NCBI GenBank assembly: GCA_964422295.1
Contig: CAYRAM010000043.1
Span: 1 to 16,897, forward strand
Source of the DNA: UBA12191 sp964422295
GTDB taxonomy: Bacteria; Planctomycetota; UBA8108; UBA1146
Direction of reading: 5' to 3'
DNA: 16,897 nt
Positions 1 to 7,416 of the stretch are shown here, piece by piece. The notes below the pieces were generated by a model. The model made no database searches and had not been told where the DNA came from. It saw only the letters and a program-made list of their open reading frames with translations. Both the position numbers and the translations under genes were made by a program. Each line of letters begins with the position of its first letter. Within the stretch, counting starts at the first letter, position 1.

Positions 1-49
1 ACCCCCTGAGTGGGGAGCAGTCGCGCGCTGTGTGGGGTGTGAGAGAGGA

Positions 50-64
50 GGGGGGGGGGGGGGG
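50..64. repeat. 15-nt G homopolymer
   Basis: An uninterrupted run of 15 G residues lies between the window start and the stop codon of the minus-strand gene that ends at 116. The flanks are also G-rich, with GGGG at 34-37, GGG at 68-70 and GGGG at 87-90, so the plus strand could form a G-quadruplex. It lies about 50 nt beyond the stop codon of the neighbouring gene and so does not affect its reading frame. The exact length may be affected by sequencing or assembly error. Nothing else recognisable lies in 1-115, apart from a weak GGGGAT/ATCCCC inverted repeat (87-92, 105-110) that could help end the minus transcript. Confidence 0.8.
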
Positions 65-115
65 TTTGGGAGAATCAGCGGGTGGAGGGGATTGGGAGTC
101 GCAGATCCCCTGCCC

Positions 116-892
116 TCAGATGTCGTCGGATCGATCGAGATCCTGGAGGATCTGCTCCGCTTCCTTCCAAAGGTGCAGTGGAATCCGGATCAGTAATGAA
201 TTGGTGGGTTCATTGACGACCACGTGTATCCCCTGGCCACCCCGATCCTCCCATCTCTGCTCCAGAAGGTCAGCGAGGAGTGTGGCGCGCAGATGCTGCG
301 CTTTCCAGATCTTGAGAGAGGCTCGATCCTGACTCGGTGGCGGACGTTGATCCGCCTGACGCAGTCGCTTCAGGTAGTGACTCAGTCGATCCTCGGATGA
401 GCATGTCAGGACGATGCTGTGGGTCCGGGGGGATGCGACGAAGTTGCTGTAGCGATCGAGGGGATCCAGGTTCTTTTCCTTGAGCGCGGCTTCCGATCGG
501 AGGATTCTGACCGCTTCATCCGGATCGAGGTGTTCGAGTCTGACCACCTCGACCAGAGGGCGGGGACGGGGTGGGTTTGCCAGAGGATTATGGGTTACCC
601 AGTACGCCCGTGGCTGATGGCTGGAGCCGACCGGTTTCAGGAACAGTCCGGAGTTGTTGAGTAGTGCCTCCAGTAACGGTTGATTCTCCGGGGACAAAGT
701 GAAGGGTTTCAGCAGTTTTATCGGCAGATTTCCCATCGATTCCTTCTCGAAGACGAGAGGGATTTCCGTCAGTGTCGACCAACCGCTCAGCAAGCAGGCC
801 GCAGGCAGACTTCCCGACGGCAATGTATCGCCAGGAGCAGAGGGCATCGGCAGCAGAAGGTATGCTGATAGGCAAATCCCAAGAGCATTCAC
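116..892 (-). CDS. secreted protein with secretin N-domain-like repeats, no barrel
   Basis: Predicted exported protein of 258 residues. The chosen start is GTG at 892: AGGAG lies 10 nt upstream (907-903), and translation from there opens with a hydrophobic signal-like stretch, ALGICLSAYLLLPMPSA. A longer frame begins at TTG 949 but has no better ribosome site. After an N-terminal part reminiscent of an STN/N0 fold come two repeats with the beta-alpha-beta-beta-alpha pattern of secretin N1/N2 (NolW-like) domains. The first starts LVEVVRLEHLDPDEAVRIL and ends near SHYLKRLRQAD. The second starts LKIWKAQHLRATLLADLL and contains VVVNEPTNSLLIRIP. The central 'N..TNSLLI' type strand is typical of these domains. 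The protein stops before any secretin beta-barrel. It is the last gene of the minus-strand cluster, 161 nt after the FHA activator. The domain call rests on pattern reading only; function is unknown, with an envelope or periplasmic role likely. Confidence 0.7.
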   Translation of the reverse strand: MNALGICLSAYLLLPMPSAPGDTLPSGSLPAACLLSGWSTLTEIPLVFEKESMGNLPIKLLKPFTLSPENQPLLEALLNNSGLFLKPVGSSHQPRAYWVTHNPLANPPRPRPLVEVVRLEHLDPDEAVRILRSEAALKEKNLDPLDRYSNFVASPRTHSIVLTCSSEDRLSHYLKRLRQADQRPPPSQDRASLKIWKAQHLRATLLADLLEQRWEDRGGQGIHVVVNEPTNSLLIRIPLHLWKEAEQILQDLDRSDDI

Positions 893-990
893 AGTGTTCT
901 CTCTCCTTGATCCCTCGCTGAGCCATGACGGGGCTCTCCGCAGTTTCAAGTGTGCAGTTTAACTCACCCTTCGTCATGGCGAAGAAGCAA

Positions 991-1027
991 GTTCCACGGG
1001 TTGGAAGAAATCCAATGGCAGTGGAAC
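991..1027 (-). promoter_or_regulatory. inverted repeat in the activator/secretin-like gap
   Basis: GTTCCAC at 991-997 pairs with GTGGAAC at 1021-1027, and inside it TTGGA (1001-1005) pairs with TCCAA (1011-1015) around a 5-nt AGAAA loop. The structure lies just beyond the stop of the FHA activator and 98 nt before the start of the next gene on the same strand. There is no U-run after it, so a classical terminator is unlikely. It may be a leader structure or mRNA-processing site. No good -24/-12 or -35/-10 match was seen in this gap. Confidence 0.3.
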
Positions 1028-1053
1028 GGAGTAGGCGAGCCTGGGGTTCCTGA

Positions 1054-2892
1054 TTATTCGGCCATGTTTTTCAATCGCGCATACAGAGTGGATCTTTCGA
1101 TTCCGAGGATTTCGGAGGCTTTTTTCTTGTTGCCTCCAACATGTTCAAGAACTCTCCGAATATGATCCTCCTCCATCGATCTCAGCGAGATCGGCTTCCA
1201 CTCCGAATCACCCTTCGCAACCTGCACTTCATGGGGGATCAATCTCAATTCGGAGGCCTCGATTTGACTCCCCTCCGAGAGGATCACGGCACTCTCCAAA
1301 ATGTTGCGAAGTTCACGGACATTTCCCGGGAATGGATGGGCTTCCAGCATTGCGAGCGCCTCGGGAGAAAGTAGTTTGCGTTCTCTGTTCTTGTCAGAGA
1401 GCTGATCGAGAAAGTGCTCTGCCAATAGGAGAATGTCCCCCTCACGATCCCTCAGTGGTGGAACTTGTACCTCCAAAACAGCGAGACGGAAGTACAGATC
1501 TTCGCGGAAGCGTCCCTCATCAACTTCCATTTTCAGATCGCGATTTGTAGCAGCGATCAGCCGAACATCCACTTCGATGGATGTGTTGCTGCCGACGCGT
1601 TCGAGGCAACGAGCTTCAAGCAATCGAAGCATCTTTGATTGTGCCGGTTCTGGCAGTTCGCCAATTTCATCGAGAAATACTGTTCCACCATCAGCGGCTT
1701 CAAATTTGCCGATCTTTTTTCGGTCTGCACCGGTGAAAGCACCTTTTTCGTGGCCAAACAATTCACTCTCAACCAGGTGAGGAGGAATGGCTGCGCAATT
1801 GATGGTGATCAACGGCGCAGCGGATCGGGTGCCCTGAAAATGAATTCCGCGGGCCACCAGTTCCTTTCCGGTACCGGTTTCACCCATGATCAGAACCGTT
1901 CCCTGGGTCGGAGCAACTTTATTGATGAAGGTTCGAACATCTTCGATGGCTTTTGAGGACCCGATGATGGGATGGGTGCTCAGTACCGATTTGACCAGTT
2001 CCTCTTTTTCTTGGTGGAGTTCGTCCAATTCCTTGTTGAGAGAAAGCCCCGCTCCCATGGTTGATGCTGCGATCCCACTGGCCCACAGTTCTGCCTCTCC
2101 CAATGGGCGTGAATCGCCATCGATACGGTCGAGATAGAGGATTCCACCGAGAGAGCCTTCAATAAAAATCGGTGAGGCGATGACACTGCGAATCTCATCC
2201 CCGGTCACGCTGCGACGATCTTCAAAGCGGGGGTCCGAAGAAGTGTCGCGAGAAAGAACACTCCTCCTGCTGCGCAGCAGTTCTCCCAGAATTGTCTGGC
2301 TCAGGACAAAGCCTTGAAGTGGGACGCCGATGCGGGACCAAGCGGTTCTGCAGAGCCAATGGTCACCTTGCTGAATCAGGATCGCGCCCCGATCCGCTTC
2401 CAAACCCTCCACCAATTTTTGCAGTCCTTGGTCGAGTTTTTCCGGATCGGTAAATCCTGCACCGAGGAGTGGCGCAGCCTGATCGAGGGTTTTGAGAATT
2501 CGACCGATCTGATGCTGGGATAAACTGTCAGGCTCCTCCTTGGAACCGAGAATCTGGGTTCGATCCGGTTGCTCCGAAGTGGTTTGAATCATCGTTTCAA
2601 CGATCAGCTCGGTATCTCCAATGCGGATATGTTGTCCGGGGTGGAGCAGTTGCTCTTTGATCGGGTCCCCCGATACGAAGGTGCCGTTGGATGAATCGAG
2701 GTCTGAAATTTTCCAACCGGAGGAAGTCAGATCCAGCTTTGCGTGAAAACGGCTGGCAGCAGGATCTTGCAGGCGGATTTCGGCCGACTCATCGCGGCCG
2801 ATGCGAATTCCATCCCGACGTGCCAAGTCGTTGCTGATGTCATGCTTTTCAGGGGGATTCCCGGGTGACACGATGTGGATCCGGGTTTTCAT
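1054..2892 (-). CDS. FHA-GAF sigma-54-dependent transcriptional activator
   Basis: Bacterial enhancer-binding protein of 612 residues that would drive sigma-54 RNA polymerase. Order: an FHA domain (about 5-100) with the phosphothreonine-site residues G32-R33, S47/R48, H50 and N69-G70; a GAF-like domain (about 125-285); a short coiled linker; an AAA+ domain (about 305-545) with Walker A GETGTGKE at 337-344, the sigma-54 loop GAFTGA at 384-389, Walker B VFLDEIGE with D408/E409 and a REDLYFRL arginine segment near 463; and a Fis-type helix-turn-helix at 573-612. There is no receiver domain, so input is expected through FHA and GAF rather than aspartyl phosphorylation. Its ATG overlaps the kinase stop as ATGA, implying translational coupling. 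Inference: the upstream kinase phosphorylates a partner, or this protein itself, that FHA then reads. The family assignment is very secure; targets and signal are unknown. Confidence 0.95.
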   Translation of the reverse strand: MKTRIHIVSPGNPPEKHDISNDLARRDGIRIGRDESAEIRLQDPAASRFHAKLDLTSSGWKISDLDSSNGTFVSGDPIKEQLLHPGQHIRIGDTELIVETMIQTTSEQPDRTQILGSKEEPDSLSQHQIGRILKTLDQAAPLLGAGFTDPEKLDQGLQKLVEGLEADRGAILIQQGDHWLCRTAWSRIGVPLQGFVLSQTILGELLRSRRSVLSRDTSSDPRFEDRRSVTGDEIRSVIASPIFIEGSLGGILYLDRIDGDSRPLGEAELWASGIAASTMGAGLSLNKELDELHQEKEELVKSVLSTHPIIGSSKAIEDVRTFINKVAPTQGTVLIMGETGTGKELVARGIHFQGTRSAAPLITINCAAIPPHLVESELFGHEKGAFTGADRKKIGKFEAADGGTVFLDEIGELPEPAQSKMLRLLEARCLERVGSNTSIEVDVRLIAATNRDLKMEVDEGRFREDLYFRLAVLEVQVPPLRDREGDILLLAEHFLDQLSDKNRERKLLSPEALAMLEAHPFPGNVRELRNILESAVILSEGSQIEASELRLIPHEVQVAKGDSEWKPISLRSMEEDHIRRVLEHVGGNKKKASEILGIERSTLYARLKNMAE

Positions 2893-4625
2893 TGCAAATC
2901 CGCCATGCGCAGGTTTCTCAATATTCGATCCCTGTCGAGAGTTCCGATGAGCAGTGCCTTCTCAAACTTGGCGTTCCAACCCGTGAAGTCTCCTTCAAAG
3001 CGGATCGCCGGTGCACCCACAGGGATTGATTCCGTGGGGATATTAAATGCGATTTTGAGGATGGGTGTGCCCTCTGTACCGTCTTCGGTTGCGATCACGA
3101 ACTGAAATCTGGTTCGTTCAGAATCAATGGGAGCCAATTTTTCCAACTTCAGCAAATGACTGGCACCTTCGCGGAGAAATCCGGTTCTTTGAATCTCCTC
3201 GATATTCACCGCAACAGAAGATCCTTGATGCAAAACTTCGATTCGGGGAGCAGCGGACTTGCCTATCGGGAGCCCGATGCGCCACCGGTTACCCGGTTGA
3301 TCGGGATCTTCGGCCACCTGAAGCTCGAGATCCGGTTTACCGAGACAGCGCAGGCCATGGATTTCCCAGCGGTCGAGCTGTGACATGAATGGGAAGGAGA
3401 TCGCCCTGGGGTCATTGGCCCAGCGCAGTTGACCATCTCGAACCGACGGAGCGATGCGCTTGCGCTTTCCTCTTGGGTCGTCGAGATCTTCCATCCGAAA
3501 AAAGCGATCGAGTTTGGGAGAGTCGAAATCAAAATCGAGTTGGTCTCTGGAACCGTTTTGACTCAAAAGGTCGCTGTACATTTCGTTCACTCGGCTATTG
3601 CCGGAAGAAAGTCCCAGCCATTGGCCGATTCCTCCATTGATGGACGCGGTCCAGCCAATCGTTGCAAAGAGGATGATGGCTATCGCCGAGGAGATCAGGG
3701 TTTTTCGTGCCGCCCGCCTCTTCTCCGGATCGATCCGGTTCTCGATTCCCTTGAGTTGTTGCAACATTTCGGTGTGACTTTTTGGCCTTGTCTGCGGATC
3801 TTTCGCCATCATGCGAAAAATGAGGTCATCCAACTCCGGATCGAGACCAGGTCTCAATTCCGTGACCCGCGGGACCGGAGCATTGACGTGTGCGATCAGA
3901 AGGTCCATCCGGGTGTCACGGCGATAAGGCGGGGATCCGGTCAAGAGATGGAACAGAGTCGCTCCGAGACTGTAGATATCCGAACGTTCATCGGTGTGTA
4001 ATCCTTGGACCTGTTCCGGTGAACAGTATTGGGGGGTGCCGACCACTTCTGTCTCCTGATCGGAAAGTTCTCCGATCGGTCCGGCGAGGCCAAAGTCGAC
4101 AAGTTTGATGCTGTCTCGGGAATCGATAATCAGGTTTGAGGGTTTGATGTCACGGTGGATGATTCCCTGATTTCTCGCCTCCTCCAGTGCGCGGGTAGCA
4201 GCAAGTGCAACCCTCAGTACCTCCAAGGTCTCAAGGCGCTGTCGCTCTTGTAGCAGTTCTTCAAAACTGGGACCGGGGAGAAACTCCATCACCAGGTATG
4301 GCAATTCACCTTCGTCATGAATTGCATGGATTTGGCCAATGTTCGGATGATTGACCGCCGCAATTGCACGGGCTTCAGCGAGGAATTTCTCACGAATGTC
4401 TTCGTGATCTTTGAGCCGCGGGTGTACGCGCTTGATGGCGACAGTCCTTTGCAGGGATGGATCATGGGCGCGATAGACGATGCCCATTCCTCCCTCTCCC
4501 ATCTTTTCCTCGACGAGAAACTGTCCGATTTTTTCAAAGCTGGGGGATTGCATTGGTTGAGTATCATCGGGGGATAGTGGATCTGACCCTTGCTGATCGG
4601 GATAGAGGAGAATGTATCGTTTCAT
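2889..4625 (-). CDS. transmembrane Ser/Thr protein kinase
   Basis: Hanks-type (PknB-like) kinase of 578 residues. The kinase domain is complete at about 34-295: glycine loop GEGGMG (43-48), ATP-lysine K65, helix-C glutamate near E84, catalytic loop HRDIKPSN (157-164), DFG as VDFGLA (176-181), activation-loop threonines T192 and T197, SPE at 202-204, SDIYSLG (215-221) and the late arginine R280. It is an RD kinase with every key residue present, so it should be active. A basic stop-transfer stretch and one membrane helix follow (about 309-326). The remaining roughly 250 residues should lie outside the cytoplasm; they are beta-strand rich and may be a concanavalin/LamG-like jelly roll, which is a guess. 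The start ATG at 4625 has a strong AGAGGAG site 4 nt upstream. It is the first gene of the minus cluster and overlaps the FHA activator by 4 nt. Confidence 0.95.
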   Translation of the reverse strand: MKRYILLYPDQQGSDPLSPDDTQPMQSPSFEKIGQFLVEEKMGEGGMGIVYRAHDPSLQRTVAIKRVHPRLKDHEDIREKFLAEARAIAAVNHPNIGQIHAIHDEGELPYLVMEFLPGPSFEELLQERQRLETLEVLRVALAATRALEEARNQGIIHRDIKPSNLIIDSRDSIKLVDFGLAGPIGELSDQETEVVGTPQYCSPEQVQGLHTDERSDIYSLGATLFHLLTGSPPYRRDTRMDLLIAHVNAPVPRVTELRPGLDPELDDLIFRMMAKDPQTRPKSHTEMLQQLKGIENRIDPEKRRAARKTLISSAIAIILFATIGWTASINGGIGQWLGLSSGNSRVNEMYSDLLSQNGSRDQLDFDFDSPKLDRFFRMEDLDDPRGKRKRIAPSVRDGQLRWANDPRAISFPFMSQLDRWEIHGLRCLGKPDLELQVAEDPDQPGNRWRIGLPIGKSAAPRIEVLHQGSSVAVNIEEIQRTGFLREGASHLLKLEKLAPIDSERTRFQFVIATEDGTEGTPILKIAFNIPTESIPVGAPAIRFEGDFTGWNAKFEKALLIGTLDRDRILRNLRMADLQ

Positions 4626-4661
4626 TTTTCTCCTCTGCTTTCATGACACCAGTTGGAGCAA

Positions 4662-4690
4662 ATTCTTGGGCTCAAATTCACGGGCCTCAA
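4662..4690 (-). promoter_or_regulatory. candidate sigma-70 promoter of kinase cluster
   Basis: Read on the minus strand, TTGAGG (4690-4685) and AAGAAT (4667-4662) are separated by 17 nt and lie about 37 nt upstream of the kinase start. The match is 4 of 6 at the -10 and moderate at the -35. No GG-N10-GC sigma-54 pattern was found on either strand of the 182-nt divergent gap, so the activator does not obviously regulate its own operon from here. Confidence 0.3.
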
Positions 4691-4746
4691 TTTCCCTTTC
4701 GGTCGATCCACCACGGCCCATGCCATGCTATCCTAACCGACTTGGA

Positions 4747-4769
4747 GGGCAGGAGTTCAGGGCCTGCCC
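4747..4769 (+). promoter_or_regulatory. inverted repeat in leader of the TIGR00300 gene
   Basis: GGGCAGG (4747-4753) and CCTGCCC (4763-4769) form a perfect 7-bp inverted repeat with a 9-nt spacer, 38 nt upstream of the start codon. It could be an operator or an RNA hairpin in the leader. There is no U-run downstream. Confidence 0.35.
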
Positions 4770-4807
4770 GATTCGCAGGCGATCAGACTCGCAAGGATAG
4801 TCTCACG

Positions 4808-5986
4808 ATGACGGACAAATTCGACAACATACTTCGATCGGTTCCCGGTGAAGACCCAAGATCATTGCTCAAAGGGGTCCAGGCAGCCTGTCCAGAGCAG
4901 AGTGGATTTGAGGTATTGCGCCTCACAGACACAGAACTGCACATCGGAATCGCAGCGGATTCACCGGCACTGGAGTCTCTGCTGTCCCTTGGTTTTGAAC
5001 AGGACCAGGTTACCGATCCGTCATGGAAGCCTGCTCCGGCAGCGGGGGTTGCTCCCGAGGAGTTTTACAGCACCACCCATCATCGCACCCAAGTCTGGGT
5101 GGATGGCAGCTGGCAAGATGTATCAGACCAACGCATGGATGGTTGTGTGATGCTCGATTCGGATTTGCCTCGCTGTGTCAAATTGCGCGACCTCAAAAAA
5201 GGTGATGCCGTACTGGTGGGATTCCAGGGCGTCCGCGTGGTCCAACCTGAGTCTGCAGATGAATCCCATGATTTTGCATTCATGGCAAATGAGGTTTCTT
5301 CAGAAAGACGAGCGGAGATCCAGACATCGAGAGTGGTTCAACTCGCACGTCAGGCACGTGAAAGGGGAGAAAAAATAGTCTGGGTACCCGGTCCAGTCAT
5401 CGTGCACACCGGCGCATCCAGAGATTTGGAGATTTTGGTCAGGGAGGGGTGGGTCGATTCGGTGCTCAGCGGCAATGCCATCGCTGTTCATGACATTGAG
5501 TCTCAGTGGTTGGGGACCAGCCTGGGAGTCTCTGTGGAGGATGGAAGAGTCATTCCCCATGGCCATTCCCATCACATGAGGGCGATCAATCGCATCTGCG
5601 CACATGGATCCATCGAAGCTGCTGTTGCTGCAGGGGATCTGAAGGGTGGCTTGATGCACGCCCTCGTAGAGAAGGGTGTCCCCTATCTCCTCGCAGGCTC
5701 GATCAGGGATGACGGTCCCTTGCCCGAAACAGAAATGGATCTCCTCAAGGCCCAGGACCAGTATGCCGAGCAATTGAAGGGGGCCGGCCTGGTGATCGTG
5801 TTATCGACGATGCTTCACGGCATCGGCGTCGGCAACATGCTCCCGGGCGAGGTTCCCCTCGTATGTGTAGACATCCATCCTGCGGTCGCCACCAAGTTGG
5901 CAGACAGGGGATCAGCCCACGCAATTGGAATCGTCACTGATGTTGGATTATTTGTCCGTCGGTTACGTGAAGAGCTGGTCGGGTAA
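4808..5986 (+). CDS. TIGR00300 / LOR-SDH family protein, probable ornithine cyclodeaminase
   Basis: Protein of 392 residues matching from memory the archaeal-type TIGR00300 family, characterised in methanogens and, as the C-terminal half of cyanobacterial AgrE, as an NAD-dependent ornithine cyclodeaminase (ornithine to proline plus ammonia). The N-terminal part (about 33-150) carries the LOR/SDH conserved domain, with TQVWVDGSWQDVS (94-106), MDGCVMLD (110-117) and LRDLKKGDAVLVG (126-138). The C-terminal Rossmann-like part holds the hallmark blocks LSGNAIAVHDIE (220-231), GTSLGVS (236-242), HGHSHHMRAINRI (251-263), LAGSIRDDGPLPET (295-308), MLHGIGVGNMLP (335-346) and KLADRGSAHAIGIVTDVGLF (363-382). 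The N-terminal arginine dihydrolase of AgrE is absent. The start ATG has AAGGA 10 nt upstream; an open frame extends farther back but overlaps the divergent kinase. It is followed after 17 nt by the FAD oxidase. Family call high, exact reaction moderate. Confidence 0.88.
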   Translation: MTDKFDNILRSVPGEDPRSLLKGVQAACPEQSGFEVLRLTDTELHIGIAADSPALESLLSLGFEQDQVTDPSWKPAPAAGVAPEEFYSTTHHRTQVWVDGSWQDVSDQRMDGCVMLDSDLPRCVKLRDLKKGDAVLVGFQGVRVVQPESADESHDFAFMANEVSSERRAEIQTSRVVQLARQARERGEKIVWVPGPVIVHTGASRDLEILVREGWVDSVLSGNAIAVHDIESQWLGTSLGVSVEDGRVIPHGHSHHMRAINRICAHGSIEAAVAAGDLKGGLMHALVEKGVPYLLAGSIRDDGPLPETEMDLLKAQDQYAEQLKGAGLVIVLSTMLHGIGVGNMLPGEVPLVCVDIHPAVATKLADRGSAHAIGIVTDVGLFVRRLREELVG

Positions 5987-6003
5987 GCCAGGGGTTGCCG
6001 TCG

Positions 6004-7416
6004 ATGGATCTCGAACCACGGCTTTCTTTCTTCGCAGAACTTTTTGGTGACCGTTGCTTGACCAATTCAGAAGATCTCGATCGGTATGGGCGTGACGAAA
6101 CCGAGGATCTTTTTTATCCCCCTCATGTCGTCGTCAAACCTGAAACCGTCGATGAGATATCAACGGTTCTTCGTTATTGCCACGAGAATCATATTCCCGT
6201 AACTCCAGGGGGAGCGCAAACAGGATTGAGTGGTGGAGCTCTTCCAGTTCATGGCGGAGTGCTGCTGTCGTTGGAACTTCTGAATCGCATCATCGAAATC
6301 GATGAAAAAAACCACCAAGTGACCACAGAACCGGGAGTGATCACCCAAGTGTTGCAGGAAGCGGTTCGAGACAAAGGTCTCTTCTATCCCCCCGATCCCG
6401 CCAGCAAAGGAAGTTGCTTCATCGGCGGCAATATCGCCGAAAACGCCGGTGGACCGAAAGCGGTGAAATACGGGGTAACGCGCGATTACGTTCTCAATCT
6501 GGAGGTGGTTCTTCCTGGAGGAGATGTGATTTGGACCGGTGCCAATGTTCTCAAGAATGCCACCGGCTACGATCTCACCCATCTGCTGGTCGGTTCTGAA
6601 GGAACCCTGGGAGTGGTCACCAAGATCGTCCTCAAGTTGATACCTCATCCCACACACGATTTGTTGATGCTGGTGCCATTTAGACAGGCACGTGCAGCCT
6701 GCGAAGCGGTTGCCGCGATCTTTCAAGCGGGCATCACTCCCAGTGGTCTTGAATTCATGGAACGCGATGCTTTGGTAGCGACCCGTGATTTCATCGGAGA
6801 CGACACCCTCGATATCAAGGATGACCACGCTGCCCATCTATTGATCGAAGTCGATGGGCACAACCATGAAGTACTGATGGAAGATTGCGAAAAGATCGTG
6901 GAGGTTCTCGATGGGTTTCCCACCGATGAGATTCTCTTCGCCGAATCGACCGCCCAGAAGGAAGGTTTGTGGTCACTTCGCCGGAAGGTCAGCGAAGCAG
7001 TCAAAGCCAGATCGGTTTACAAGGAAGAGGATACCGTGGTTCCCCGTTATCAACTTCCCGAATTGCTCGATCACGTGAAAAGGATCGGTGGGAATTACGG
7101 GTTCCAGTCCATCTGCTACGGTCATGCCGGCGATGGGAATTTGCACGTCAATATCCTCAGGGGAGATCTGTCGGATCAGCAGTGGCAGCAAGAGATTCCC
7201 AAGGCGATCCGCGAGCTCTTCACTGAAGTTCGAGAGATGGGTGGGACAATTTCCGGAGAGCACGGTATCGGAGTGGTTCAGCAACCCTACATGGACATCA
7301 TGTTCCCGGAAGTGACTCTCGATCTGATGAGATCGATCAAAAGAGTTTTCGATCCCCGCGGTATTCTAAACCCGGGGAAGATCTTCGACGCAGTTGACAG
7401 GACCGGTGACTCCTAG
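6004..7416 (+). CDS. FAD-linked 2-hydroxyacid dehydrogenase (GlcD / D2HGDH family)
   Basis: Flavoprotein of 470 residues, the usual length for the family. It oxidises a D-2-hydroxyacid such as glycolate, D-lactate or D-2-hydroxyglutarate to the 2-oxoacid. The FAD_binding_4 (PCMH) domain covers about 36-215, with TPGGAQTGLSGGALP (67-81) and the flavin-binding blocks FIGGNIAENAGGPKAVKYG and GYDLTHLLVGSEGTLG. The C-terminal FAD-oxidase domain holds CYGHAGDGNLHVN (371-383) and ISGEHGIG. H374, H381 and E419 match the three metal ligands described for human D-2-hydroxyglutarate dehydrogenase (H434, H441, E475). ATG 6004 is chosen because AGGGG lies 9 nt upstream; an in-frame TTG at 5995 directly abuts that site. 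No GlcE or GlcF partner is in the window, so it may act alone or with an electron acceptor encoded elsewhere. The substrate cannot be read from sequence alone. Confidence 0.93.
   Translation: MDLEPRLSFFAELFGDRCLTNSEDLDRYGRDETEDLFYPPHVVVKPETVDEISTVLRYCHENHIPVTPGGAQTGLSGGALPVHGGVLLSLELLNRIIEIDEKNHQVTTEPGVITQVLQEAVRDKGLFYPPDPASKGSCFIGGNIAENAGGPKAVKYGVTRDYVLNLEVVLPGGDVIWTGANVLKNATGYDLTHLLVGSEGTLGVVTKIVLKLIPHPTHDLLMLVPFRQARAACEAVAAIFQAGITPSGLEFMERDALVATRDFIGDDTLDIKDDHAAHLLIEVDGHNHEVLMEDCEKIVEVLDGFPTDEILFAESTAQKEGLWSLRRKVSEAVKARSVYKEEDTVVPRYQLPELLDHVKRIGGNYGFQSICYGHAGDGNLHVNILRGDLSDQQWQQEIPKAIRELFTEVREMGGTISGEHGIGVVQQPYMDIMFPEVTLDLMRSIKRVFDPRGILNPGKIFDAVDRTGDS

Noticed and set aside
30..332. 100-residue plus-strand frame through the poly-G tract
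   Set aside because: Its glycine run is simply the G15 tract, and it then runs antisense to the well-supported gene at 116-892.
588..977. 129-residue minus-strand frame with an ATG upstream of the secretin-like gene
   Set aside because: It overlaps the 116-892 gene in another frame, shows no domain pattern, and the GTG at 892 has the better ribosome site and signal peptide.
4651..4664. 14-nt AGTTGGAGCAAATT shared with 8906-8919
   Set aside because: Both copies are intergenic, but one such 14-nt match in 17 kb is expected by chance about half the time, and the flanks do not match.
4457..4807. Longer N-terminus for the TIGR00300 protein
   Set aside because: It would overlap the kinase start on the other strand and shows no family similarity; ATG 4808 has an AAGGA site.
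6160..6837. 225-residue minus-strand open frame
   Set aside because: It is fully antisense to the highly conserved FAD oxidase and has no recognisable motif.
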